Source: Haloglomus halophilum | Lineage (GTDB): Archaea > Halobacteriota > Halobacteria > Halobacteriales > Haloarculaceae | Reading direction: 5' to 3' | DNA length: 64,000 nucleotides | Assembly (NCBI RefSeq): GCF_024298885.1 | Contig: NZ_CP101166.1 | Span: 1,984,001 to 2,048,000 of the forward strand | Shown here: one piece after another, positions 16,770 to 24,655 of the stretch | How positions within the stretch are numbered: position 1 is the first letter of the stretch | Layout: every line of letters starts with the position of its first letter | The notes under the pieces: model-generated | What the model saw: only the letters and a program-made list of their open reading frames with translations | What the model was told of the DNA's origin: nothing | Databases searched by the model: none | Translations under genes and position numbers: made by a program

Positions 16770-17689
16770 CCGGGGAGTCCCCCGACGGGTCGGCCGCAGA
16801 TTCGGCCCTCCCTCCGAGCGAACAGCGACAGGCCGTGCGGGAGCGGTACGGACGCATCGCGACGGACACGGACGACGGTTCCTGCTGTGGTGATGACCCG
16901 AGTGCCCGGGACGACGGGTCCTGCTGTGGCGACAGTTCGGACGATGCCCACGCCCGCGCGCTGGGCTACTCGTCCGACGACATCGACAGCGTCGCCGAGG
17001 GCGCGAACCTGAACCTGGGCTGTGGGAACCCGACGGCAATCGCCGGGCTGGACGAGGGCGAGACGGTGCTCGACCTGGGCTCCGGCGGCGGGTTCGACTG
17101 TTTCCTCGCCGCACAGGAGGTCGGCCCGGCGGGGCAGGTCATCGGCGTCGACATGACGCCGGAGATGGTCGAGCGAGCGCGCGCGAACGCCGCCGAGAAC
17201 GAGGCGTCGAACGTGTCGTTCCGGCTCGGCGAGATCGAGCACCTGCCGGTCGCCGACGCGTCCGTCGATGTCGTCATCTCGAACTGCGTCGTCAACCTCT
17301 CGCCCGACAAGCCCCGCGTCTTCCGGGAGGCGTACCGCGTCCTCCGACCGGGTGGCCACGTCGCCATCTCGGATGTCGTCCTGACGGCCGAGATTCCCGG
17401 GGACCGGCGCGCCGACCCGTCGTCGGTGGCCGCCTGCGTCGCGGGGGCGGCCCCGATTCCCGACCTCGAGGCGATGCTGACCGACGCGGGGTTCACGGAC
17501 GTCTCCATCGAGCCGAAGGCGGAGAGCGAGACGTTCATCCGCGACTGGGACTCCGAGCGCGACCTGAGCGACTACATCGTCGCGGCGCGCATCGAGGGGC
17601 GGAAACCGGCGCCGGAATCGTCCGAATCGCCTGAATCGCCCGCAACGACCGCTCCTGGGCACGCCAGCGGGGACTCGTCAGATGAGTAG
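16766..17689 (+). CDS. arsM: Arsenite S-adenosylmethionine methyltransferase
   Basis: A 307-residue class I methyltransferase. SAM-binding motif I is VLDLGSGGGFDCFLAA with the acidic strand-2 end GVDMTPEM. Conserved arsenic-binding cysteines appear in SNCVVNLSPDK and in AACVAGAAPIPDL. The N terminus carries two GSCCGD motifs, a cysteine addition common in archaeal ArsM. It methylates As(III) to methylated arsenicals using SAM and thiols. It is translationally coupled to arsR upstream and overlaps a small membrane protein gene downstream, giving an arsenic detoxification operon. Confidence 0.93.
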   Translation: MTGESPDGSAADSALPPSEQRQAVRERYGRIATDTDDGSCCGDDPSARDDGSCCGDSSDDAHARALGYSSDDIDSVAEGANLNLGCGNPTAIAGLDEGETVLDLGSGGGFDCFLAAQEVGPAGQVIGVDMTPEMVERARANAAENEASNVSFRLGEIEHLPVADASVDVVISNCVVNLSPDKPRVFREAYRVLRPGGHVAISDVVLTAEIPGDRRADPSSVAACVAGAAPIPDLEAMLTDAGFTDVSIEPKAESETFIRDWDSERDLSDYIVAARIEGRKPAPESSESPESPATTAPGHASGDSSDE

Positions 17690-17972
17690 GCCGCCCATCG
17701 ACCCCCGTGACCGGCCGCTCCCCCCGCGAGACCCCTCCGGGTCGATCCTCGTGAGCTGGGCCATGGTCGCTGCGGTGTTCCTGCTCGTCTGGGCCGTGAG
17801 CTACCCGGTGCTCGGTGCACTGGCGCTCGTCGCTCTCGTCGGGTTGGTCGCCGTCAGGCGCCGTGTCCGCTGGCTCGCCCGCTGTGTCGCGGAGTGCCAG
17901 CAGCTCACGATTCCGCTCGGGCGACACGGCCACATCACCGTCGGGCGGGCGCGGTGCTGTCCAGCGGGCTGA
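17682..17972 (+). CDS. Small membrane protein of the ars operon
   Basis: A 96-residue protein with a Pro/Arg-rich N terminus, two predicted spans (ILVSWAMVAAVFLLVWAVSY and VLGALALVALVGLVAV) and a basic, cysteine-containing tail (RCVAECQQL, GRARCCPAG). The ATG overlaps the end of arsM by 8 nt, so it is probably cotranscribed. The tail cysteines could bind arsenic, but this is a guess. No family recognised. Confidence 0.62.
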   Translation: MSRPPIDPRDRPLPPRDPSGSILVSWAMVAAVFLLVWAVSYPVLGALALVALVGLVAVRRRVRWLARCVAECQQLTIPLGRHGHITVGRARCCPAG

Positions 17973-18080
17973 CGCGCGGCGACCGGACTCCCTGGCGGGC
18001 CGCTGGAAGGGCACCGTGACCCCAACGGTGAGCAGCGAGAGCGGTTCGTATCCGTTCGGGGCGATTCAGTGGCACCCTTC

Positions 18081-18136
18081 ATTCCGTTTAACACCGTTTA
18101 GAGCCGTTCAAACGCCTGAATTCGGCAGAACGGAAT
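18081..18136 (+). promoter_or_regulatory. Helically phased CCGTTYA repeats inside an inverted repeat
   Basis: CCGTTTA at 18084, CCGTTTA at 18094 and CCGTTCA at 18104 recur at exactly 10-bp spacing. ATTCCGTT (18081-18088) and AACGGAAT (18129-18136) form an 8-bp perfect inverted repeat around them. It lies 41 bp before the ATG of the secreted acidic protein. Evenly phased half sites suggest cooperative regulator binding. Confidence 0.5.
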
Positions 18137-18176
18137 ACCCCCTCTAAGTGTACCCAGCCATGTAGGTTGGAATGCG

Positions 18177-18836
18177 ATGAACCTGAAACAACTCACCGCG
18201 ACGCTGCTCGCGCTGACGATCATCACCGCGGGTGCGGCCGGTGCCGTGGCCGCGACACCCGGCAACGCCCCGGACGACGCGGGCTCGCAGGGCGACGACC
18301 ACGCACAGGCGGACGACCATGATGCGGACGACGAGACGGACGGCAACGAGACCGAGGCCGACGACTCGGACGCCGAGATGAACGAGACGGACGACGGTGA
18401 GCGCCCGGACGCGGCCGGGAACGACTCGGCCGCCGAGCGCCGGGGTCCGCCGGCGAACGTCTCCGACCGCGCTGACGACAACGCCTCGGCTGCGGCCGAC
18501 TCGGCCGGCGAGCGCGGCCCGCCGTCCGAGATGCCCGACCAGGTGCCCGACCACGTCGGCGCCATCCACGACACCATCAACCAGTACCTCGACGGCAGCA
18601 TCGACAACCTCGGCCAGGCGCTCGCCGACGTGACGCCGGGCGACGAGGACGCCGATGCTGACGAGGAGGAGGAGGACGCCGAGAGCGAGGATGCGGACAG
18701 TGAGGACGCTGACGAGGAGGAGGAGACCACGGAGACGGAGGACGCTGACGCTGACGACGAGGAGACGACCGAGACGGAGACGGAGGACGCTGACGACGAC
18801 GAGGAGTCGACCGAGACGGCGACCGCGACGGCCTGA
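18177..18836 (+). CDS. Secreted highly acidic low-complexity protein
   Basis: A 219-residue exported protein: signal peptide MNLKQLTATLLALTIITAGA with cleavage near AVAA, then Asp/Glu/Thr-dominated sequence. Only the segment PSEMPDQVPDHVGAIHDTINQYLDGSIDNLGQAL (residues 113-147, amphipathic helices) looks ordered. The last 70 residues are acidic repeats (ETTETEDAD). No known domain. Possibly a cation-binding surface or secreted protein. The upstream phased repeats suggest tight control. Confidence 0.75.
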   Translation: MNLKQLTATLLALTIITAGAAGAVAATPGNAPDDAGSQGDDHAQADDHDADDETDGNETEADDSDAEMNETDDGERPDAAGNDSAAERRGPPANVSDRADDNASAAADSAGERGPPSEMPDQVPDHVGAIHDTINQYLDGSIDNLGQALADVTPGDEDADADEEEEDAESEDADSEDADEEEETTETEDADADDEETTETETEDADDDEESTETATATA

Positions 18837-18934
18837 TGCGACCTGACATCGACGACTGACACTCCTTTTGCTGCTGTCTCTGGCTGCTGACACACCGCAC
18901 ATCTCTCCAGTGTCCCGAGCACGACCTGCGAGGA

Positions 18935-18943
18935 CATTTATAC
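18935..18943 (+). promoter_or_regulatory. TATA box of queD
   Basis: ATTTATACG centred about 25 nt upstream of the queD ATG, consistent with a leaderless queD-queE transcript. Confidence 0.6.
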
Positions 18944-18963
18944 GACGAGGATAATCTCCGGGT

Positions 18964-19422
18964 ATGACTCGGAGCGCACTCGAAGATGAACTCGGGGGTT
19001 CGGGGGTCGCCGGAACGGAGCGGGTCCTGCGGGTCGGCCGCGACCGGCCCATCCGCATCAGCACGGGCCACCGCATCCTGCACCACGACGGGAAGTGCAG
19101 CCGTCCGCACGGGCACAACTACGAGATCACCGTCGAGATACGCGGCGAACTCACCGAGGAGGGCTGGGTCGTCGACAAGGGCGACGTGACGAGCGTCATC
19201 GACGAGTGGGACCACCGCTTCCTCGTCGAGGCCGGCGACCCGCTCGTCGAGGCGTTCGAGCAGAGCGGCGACGCCGACGCGCTCGTCGTCATCGACCACC
19301 CGCCGACGGCCGAGGTGATGGCCGTCCTCCTCGAAGAGCGAATGCTCGAGGCGTTCCCGGACACCGTCAGCGACGTCGCCGTCGAGGTGGCCGAGACGGG
19401 CGAACTCTGCGCCACCTACTGA
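18964..19422 (+). CDS. queD: 6-carboxytetrahydropterin synthase
   Basis: A 152-residue member of the PTPS/QueD family, which converts dihydroneopterin triphosphate to 6-carboxytetrahydropterin on the preQ0/archaeosine pathway. Zinc ligands are in TGHRILHHDGKCSRPHGHNY (the histidine before the cysteine and the HGH pair); the catalytic cysteine is the C of GKCSRPHGH. WDHRFL supplies the conserved Asp-His and the C terminus has VEVAETGE, the substrate-binding Glu. Five nucleotides separate it from queE. queC is not in the window. Confidence 0.93.
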   Translation: MTRSALEDELGGSGVAGTERVLRVGRDRPIRISTGHRILHHDGKCSRPHGHNYEITVEIRGELTEEGWVVDKGDVTSVIDEWDHRFLVEAGDPLVEAFEQSGDADALVVIDHPPTAEVMAVLLEERMLEAFPDTVSDVAVEVAETGELCATY

Positions 19423-19427
19423 TACCG

Positions 19428-20228
19428 ATGCCCGTCAACGCCAACGAGGAGACGGTTCCCGCGGATGCTGACGCAGATACCGGGGCAGGGGCGGGGCCGG
19501 AGGACGGGGCGGCACTCCCGGTCAACGAGCTGTTCTACTCGTTGCAGGGCGAGGGGAAACTCGCGGGGATGCCGACCGTCTTCGTCCGCACCTCGGGCTG
19601 TAACCTCCGGTGCTGGTTCTGTGACTCGTACCACACCTCCTGGGAGCCGACCCACGCCTGGATGGACCTCGACAGCATCGTCGAGGAAGTCGAGGGCCAC
19701 GACGCCGACCACGTCGTCCTCACGGGCGGCGAGCCGATGATGCACGAGGCCTCCGTCGAACTCCTCGACCGCCTCGGCGAGCGGGGCTACCACACGACGG
19801 TCGAGACGAACGGCACCATCCATCGGGATACCCATATCGACCTCGCGAGCATCAGTCCGAAACTCCAGAGCAGCACACCGACGCCCGAGCGCGACCCGAA
19901 CGGCGACGGGGACTGGGCCGAACGACACGAGGAGCGCCGCATCGATATGGACGCGCTCGCGCGCCTCGTCGACGACTACGAGTGCCAGCTCAAGTTCGTC
20001 GTCACCGGCCCCGAGGACATGGCCGAGATAACCGACCTCGTCGAGCGCGTCCGTGACGCCACGGGCACACGCGTCCCCGACTCGGACGTCCTCCTGATGC
20101 CCGAGGGCGTCACGCGCGAGGACCTGGAGGAGACGCGGACCACGGTCGCGGAACTGGCGATGGACCACGGCTACCGGTACACGCCGCGCCTGCACGTCGA
20201 CCTCTGGAACGACGCGCCCGGGACCTGA
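19428..20228 (+). CDS. queE: 7-carboxy-7-deazaguanine synthase (radical SAM)
   Basis: A 266-residue radical SAM enzyme that rearranges 6-carboxytetrahydropterin to 7-carboxy-7-deazaguanine. The family signature is SLQGEGKLAGMPTVFVRTSGCN followed by CNLRCWFCDSYHT; the QueE cluster motif has a longer spacing in the first gap than the classic CxxxCxxC. TGGEPMMH is the GGE motif for SAM, and KLQSSTP matches the SxK region. The product feeds archaeosine at tRNA position 15. It is cotranscribed with queD. The ATG at 19428 is taken because the acidic leader ending in ADADTGAG follows it directly. Confidence 0.93.
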   Translation: MPVNANEETVPADADADTGAGAGPEDGAALPVNELFYSLQGEGKLAGMPTVFVRTSGCNLRCWFCDSYHTSWEPTHAWMDLDSIVEEVEGHDADHVVLTGGEPMMHEASVELLDRLGERGYHTTVETNGTIHRDTHIDLASISPKLQSSTPTPERDPNGDGDWAERHEERRIDMDALARLVDDYECQLKFVVTGPEDMAEITDLVERVRDATGTRVPDSDVLLMPEGVTREDLEETRTTVAELAMDHGYRYTPRLHVDLWNDAPGT

Positions 20229-20307
20229 CCGCGGCGGACTCTCGCCCGGTCGCGTCAGGACGCTCCCGACCCACACACTCATCCGCCCGCTGCGCGAACC
20301 GACGCCC

Positions 20308-21042
20308 ATGAGCCGACTCGACGGCGAACGGATCGTGGTCACGGGTGCGAGCGCGGGGCTCGGCGAGGAGATGGCACTGCGCTACAGCGAGGAGGGCGCC
20401 CGCGTCGCCCTGCTCTCGCGGAGCGAGGCGGACCTCCAGGCCGTTGCCGACGAAGCGGCCGCCGAGACGCTCGTGCTCCCGACGGACGTGACCGACGCCG
20501 AGCAGGTCGGCGACGCCGTCGATGCCGTCCTCGACGCCTGGGGCGGCGTGGACACGCTGGTCAACAACGCGGGCATCGGCCTCCTCAGTCTCTACGGCGA
20601 GGGCCGGCCGTTCCACGAGATCGACGACGCGGACTGGCGACGTATCATCGACGTGAACCTCCACGGCGTCTTCCACTGCACGAAGGCCGTCGTCCCCCAC
20701 ATGCTCGACCAGGGTCGGGGGAACCTCGTGAACATCTCCTCGGGACTGGGTCGATACGCGGCCCCCGGCTACGCGCCGTACAACACCTCCAAGCACGGCC
20801 TGGAGGGGCTGAACAAGACGCTCGCGCTCGACTACGAGGACGCGGGTATCAACGCCAACTGCCTCGACCCCGGCGGCCGCGTCGCGACCGGGTTCTGGGA
20901 CCACCTCCCCGAGGACGAGCAGGGAGAGATCCTCGACGCGGACGTGATGAACGAGGCCGCGGTGCTGCTGGCCGAACAGGGTCCCGACGGCGTCACCGGC
21001 GAGTCGATGGCAGCCGACGAGTGGGAGGCGCGCCTCGGCTGA
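20308..21042 (+). CDS. SDR-family oxidoreductase
   Basis: A 244-residue classical short-chain dehydrogenase. Dinucleotide motif TGASAGLG, NNAG motif in LVNNAGIG, catalytic serine in VNISSGLG and catalytic YxxxK in YAPYNTSKHG. An acidic or serine pattern after strand 2 (LLSRSEADL) suggests NADP preference. The substrate is unknown; 3-oxoacyl-ACP reductase-like annotations would be over-precise. Monocistronic by spacing. Confidence 0.9.
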   Translation: MSRLDGERIVVTGASAGLGEEMALRYSEEGARVALLSRSEADLQAVADEAAAETLVLPTDVTDAEQVGDAVDAVLDAWGGVDTLVNNAGIGLLSLYGEGRPFHEIDDADWRRIIDVNLHGVFHCTKAVVPHMLDQGRGNLVNISSGLGRYAAPGYAPYNTSKHGLEGLNKTLALDYEDAGINANCLDPGGRVATGFWDHLPEDEQGEILDADVMNEAAVLLAEQGPDGVTGESMAADEWEARLG

Positions 21043-21069
21043 GGCCGGTTCACGGTCGGCCCATGGTCG

Positions 21070-21717
21070 CTACCGGAAGTTCTGCGTCGCGTAGACGGCG
21101 CCGTCCGTGTCGACGAAGACGCCGAGTCCCTCGGCCTCGAAGCGCTCCCGGAGGAGGTTCTCGCGGTGGCCGGGCGAGTTCATCCACCCGTCGACGACCG
21201 CGGCCGCGATGTCGGTCGCCGACGCCGTCGGGAGCGGGTGGCGGCGCGCGATGTTCTCGCCGACGCTCCGGTCGTCGTGGCCGAACCGGCGGTACCGCCC
21301 GGCCGCGTCCTCGTCGTCGGGCGAGGTGTGGTCGAAGTAGTCGCGTTCGGCCATGTCCCGGCTGTGCTGGAGCGCGACGGCGGCGAGGTGGTCGCTGTAC
21401 GAGAGCGGTGCGAGGTCGTGTTGCTCCCGTCGCCGGTTCGTGGCCTCGTGGATGGCCCGCTCCATGTTCGCGGTGGTGTCCGCCGGGTGGCGGTCGAGCG
21501 GGAGCTGGTACTTGCGCGGCCTGATGTCGTGCCCACAGTCGGGACACCGGCTGGTGGGCGCGATCCGCGCGCCGCAGCCGCCACAGCGCCACTCGCCGCC
21601 TATCGAGAGAATCGCTCCGCTGCAGGCGCCATCCTCGTGGTAGCTCACCCCGGGCGTCGCGCCGCAGTGCTCGCACTCGTAGATGGCGGCGGCGACGCCC
21701 TTCCGTTCGCGCACCAT
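21070..21717 (-). CDS. Zinc-ribbon CAP/SCP domain protein
   Basis: A 215-residue protein. Residues 10-68 contain CxxC knuckles (YECEHCGATPG; WRCGGCGARIAPTSRCPDCG), i.e. tandem zinc-ribbon-like elements. Residues 80-215 are a CAP/SCP domain: IHEATNRRREQHDL, HSRDMAERDYFDHTSPD, RSVGENIARRHPL and WMNSPGHRENLL. CAP proteins usually act outside the cell, yet no signal peptide is present here, so a cytosolic role is implied. It lies next to the chaperone/GTPase cassette but belongs to no clear operon. Confidence 0.88.
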   Translation of the reverse strand: MVRERKGVAAAIYECEHCGATPGVSYHEDGACSGAILSIGGEWRCGGCGARIAPTSRCPDCGHDIRPRKYQLPLDRHPADTTANMERAIHEATNRRREQHDLAPLSYSDHLAAVALQHSRDMAERDYFDHTSPDDEDAAGRYRRFGHDDRSVGENIARRHPLPTASATDIAAAVVDGWMNSPGHRENLLRERFEAEGLGVFVDTDGAVYATQNFR

Positions 21718-21782
21718 GCTCGTCCCCAGGGCGACGACGGTATTGAATCACCGGGGGCGACAGGGTCGCTGCGGGGAACGCG

Positions 21783-22700
21783 TCACCGCTCCAGCCACTC
21801 GATGACGGTTCCGAACCCCTGGACCTCGAAGCCGCCCTCACCGTCCGGCGTCAGGTTCCCCGTCTGTTCCTGTGGGCTCCCCTCGTCGGGGACGGCGACG
21901 CCGAAGAAGTCGACCGTCTGGTCGCTGGCGGCGTAGTGGAGGAGGTTCGTCGTCCGTCTCGCCGTGCCGGCGTTGAGGACCTCGTTGAGCCGTTCGAGCA
22001 ACTGCTCGTCACGGATACCGGACGAGAACACCTGTGTCGCGACCTGCCGGAGTATCCCGCCGTCGTCCCCCGCCTCGTCGGGGTCGTAGCCGACCAGGTC
22101 GACCGCGGTGGGGACCACCGCGACCGACTCGAACTGCTCGGCGGCGTGCTCGATGTCGTCAACGTCGTACGCCAGGTTCAGGTCGACACGGTCGACGACC
22201 GTGTGGAGGTTCAGCAGGAAGACGACCCGGTCGGCGGTGTAGTAGTGGTGGAGCAGGACCGTCTCCCAGTCCTCGACTGCCGCGGGGGAGAACCCTCGTT
22301 CGAACTCCGGCCCGATATCGTTCTCGTATCGCTCCCGGACCGTCTCCGGGTCGGGCGCCGCGCCGGACCGAATCCGGGCGAGCAGTGGCCTGTCGCCCGG
22401 CGGGTCCCACAGTCGTTGCTGTGTGCTTCCCGACGGGAGGACGCTCGATACGACCGTCTCCGGGCGCGCGAAGGTGCGGCCCTGCAGGTCGTACGACACG
22501 ACGTAGCCGCCGGTTCTGGCCGCCGGATACTCCCGGCGGGTGAACAGTTCCTCGACCGTTAGTTCGTAGGACTGAGTGTCCCCGCCGACGTTGCTGACGA
22601 GGCTGAGCCCGTCCTGTTTGTCGACGTGGTGGCGCAGTCCACCGAGGAAGGTCGACGTTCCGCCCGACGGTCCGCCGATGACGAGTGTGTCTCCTGGCAT
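21783..22700 (-). CDS. Degenerate P-loop GTPase-like protein (paralogue of 34247-35167)
   Basis: A 305-residue soluble protein, alignable end to end with the GTPase-like protein at the far end of the cassette: shared FERGFSP/FERGVSP, LLHHYYTADRVVFLLNLH, TAVDLVGYDP, and an almost identical C terminus (GGFEVQGFGTVIEWLER). Its P loop reads GGPSGGTSTF, so the Walker A lysine is replaced by threonine, and the DLPGE switch of the paralogue is lost (VLPSGSTQQ here). It is therefore likely a pseudo-GTPase or regulatory subunit. It is transcribed away from the membrane and vWA genes and is monocistronic by spacing. Confidence 0.72.
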   Translation of the reverse strand: MPGDTLVIGGPSGGTSTFLGGLRHHVDKQDGLSLVSNVGGDTQSYELTVEELFTRREYPAARTGGYVVSYDLQGRTFARPETVVSSVLPSGSTQQRLWDPPGDRPLLARIRSGAAPDPETVRERYENDIGPEFERGFSPAAVEDWETVLLHHYYTADRVVFLLNLHTVVDRVDLNLAYDVDDIEHAAEQFESVAVVPTAVDLVGYDPDEAGDDGGILRQVATQVFSSGIRDEQLLERLNEVLNAGTARRTTNLLHYAASDQTVDFFGVAVPDEGSPQEQTGNLTPDGEGGFEVQGFGTVIEWLER

Positions 22701-22839
22701 GTGGTCCCCCCAGAACCGGCCACGTGGCCGGTCGGTGTGTGCCGATGTCCCGACCGCCCGTCACTTATCCTTTCCTGCCCCTCGCGTCGGTCGATTCCAC
22801 GACAGAACGTATATGCGGGTCCCGCCTGGATGGAGGGGT

Positions 22840-23376
22840 ATGGATGCGACACAGGCGCGCAATCACGCGCTCGTCGTCGCGCTCGGGGGGATGGCGACCG
22901 GGGTGACGTACCTGCTGTTCCAGCGGCTCCCGGCGCTGGTCATCTCCGGGACGTACCTGCGGGTCAATCTCGGTATCGTCTTCCTCCTTCTCGGGTCGAC
23001 GCTGGCGACGTGGGCACTCGCACAGGAGTACTGGTACGAGATCGCCGCGGAGTTCCTGCTGGTCTACGCGGCGACCAGCATCGCCGCGTTCGCCGTGCTG
23101 GAGTTCTCGGTCGTACCCGCGCTCCTGTTCGTCGGCGTCGGGGTGGTTGGTGGACTCGGGTCCTGGTGGCTCGGGAGCCGTGTCGAGCCCGTCCTGAGCT
23201 ACCTGCTCACGACGCTCCTGCTGACGATCTCGTTCGCGTTCGTCATCGTCTATCTCTCGGCGTCGCTCGTCGAGAGCGGGAACCTGAATCTGGTGCCGCC
23301 GTTCCTCATCTTCACCAGTATCTTCGCGGTGACTGCCTACGGGCTCCAGCAGGAGATCCGGGCGGTCGCCCCCTGA
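22840..23376 (+). CDS. Six-span membrane protein of the cassette
   Basis: A 178-residue hydrophobic protein with about six predicted spans (ALVVALGGMATGVTYLLF, YLRVNLGIVFLLLGSTLA, FLLVYAATSIAAFAVL, VVPALLFVGVGVVGGLG, YLLTTLLLTISFAFVIVY, FLIFTSIFAVTAYGL). No transporter or enzyme motif. It lies 43 nt upstream of the vWA gene and is probably cotranscribed with it, so it may anchor the vWA protein at the membrane. The ATG at 22840 begins MDATQARNH directly before the first span. Confidence 0.75.
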   Translation: MDATQARNHALVVALGGMATGVTYLLFQRLPALVISGTYLRVNLGIVFLLLGSTLATWALAQEYWYEIAAEFLLVYAATSIAAFAVLEFSVVPALLFVGVGVVGGLGSWWLGSRVEPVLSYLLTTLLLTISFAFVIVYLSASLVESGNLNLVPPFLIFTSIFAVTAYGLQQEIRAVAP

Positions 23377-23419
23377 CCGTCCCCGAACTTTCACGGCCCC
23401 CGGTTCCGAGAGGGGAGGT

Positions 23420-24649
23420 ATGGGGCTCGACATCAACGCGAGCACGAATCTGGACGAGATATTCGTGGGGCAGGGGACGACGGCGAACGGCTCGGTGAAC
23501 TTCGAGATCACCGGCCGGACCCAGGAGTACCCGCTCCACATCGCCTTCTGTGTCGACACCAGTGGCTCGATGAGCCAGGAGGTCGACGCCAGCGGGCTGA
23601 CCGGTATCGTCAAGGCAGCGCTCTCGGACGCGGACGGCCCGAGCAAGATGGACGTCGCGAAGGAGGGGCTGAAGAACGCCCTCGGCGAGCTCTCGCCCGA
23701 CGACAGTTTCGGTATCGTCTCCTTCAGCAGCAGCGCCAGCACCGCGGTCAGCTCGACCAGCGGCAGCCGCGCCGGCGGGGTCGACTCCGACATCAACTCG
23801 ATGAGCGCCGGCGGCGGCACCAGCATCGACGCCGGGCTGGACCGGTCCCGGGAGATGCTCAAGCGGATGCCCAGCGAGGAGGCCGTCGAGTGGATCGTCC
23901 TCATCTCCGACGGGAAGGGAAGCGTCCCGAGGGACCGGGACCTGCAGCGCAACTACAGCGACGAGGGCATCGTCATCCAGGCGGCCGGCGTCGGTGACGC
24001 CTACGACCGCGACCAGATGCTGTCGCTCGCCCAGCAGACCCAGGGCGAACTCGAGGACATCGAGTCCCCGAAGAACCTGGGCCAGTTCTTCAAGCGCGAG
24101 GTGCGCAACGCGAAGCAGGTCGTCGCGCTCGACGCCGAACTGGAGCTCCACCCCTCGGCCCTCACGACCATCAACGAGGTGTACTACTCGCTGGCCGAGC
24201 AGACCAGTACCGTCGACCCGGAGTGGCGTGGTGACACCTGCGTCGTCGACCTCGGGGACGTGAACCACGAGAACCCGCCGGAGGTCGCCCTCGAGATGGA
24301 CGTCGACGCCGAGGACGCGGACCCCGACCTGTCGGCGACGCTCGTCGAGGCCGTCCTCAGCACCCGCCGGGACAGCGCCCGTGACGAGATGACGACGACC
24401 GTCGACCTCGCGCCGACGATCACCGACAAAGACGACGAGGACGGCGAGGATGAGCCGGTCGCCCGCCCCTCCCCCTCGCCGGACCCGGAGTTCATCGTCA
24501 AGAAGGTCTCGACCCTCTCACAGGACGGGAAACTCGACGAGGCCCGTCGCTACCTGGAGGAGAACAAGCAGCACCTCTCACAGCGGAAGTACCAGGAGGC
24601 GAAGGACCTGATCGACGACGGGGACGTTTCGGGGCTGGGCAAGCTCTGA
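23420..24649 (+). CDS. von Willebrand factor A domain protein
   Basis: A 409-residue cytosolic protein with no signal peptide. Residues 35-220 form a vWA domain with an intact MIDAS: DTSGS, the Thr in GGGTSIDAGL, and Asp in LISDGKGS. A beta-rich middle follows (VVALDAELELHPSAL, TCVVDLGDVN), then an acidic linker and a helical C terminus (IVKKVSTLSQDGKLDEARRYLEENKQ), TPR-like. vWA proteins of this type scaffold metal-dependent protein-protein contacts in MoxR/chaperone complexes. Its neighbours are a membrane protein and the J-like proteins. Confidence 0.88.
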   Translation: MGLDINASTNLDEIFVGQGTTANGSVNFEITGRTQEYPLHIAFCVDTSGSMSQEVDASGLTGIVKAALSDADGPSKMDVAKEGLKNALGELSPDDSFGIVSFSSSASTAVSSTSGSRAGGVDSDINSMSAGGGTSIDAGLDRSREMLKRMPSEEAVEWIVLISDGKGSVPRDRDLQRNYSDEGIVIQAAGVGDAYDRDQMLSLAQQTQGELEDIESPKNLGQFFKREVRNAKQVVALDAELELHPSALTTINEVYYSLAEQTSTVDPEWRGDTCVVDLGDVNHENPPEVALEMDVDAEDADPDLSATLVEAVLSTRRDSARDEMTTTVDLAPTITDKDDEDGEDEPVARPSPSPDPEFIVKKVSTLSQDGKLDEARRYLEENKQHLSQRKYQEAKDLIDDGDVSGLGKL

Positions 24650-24655
24650 CCGGCC

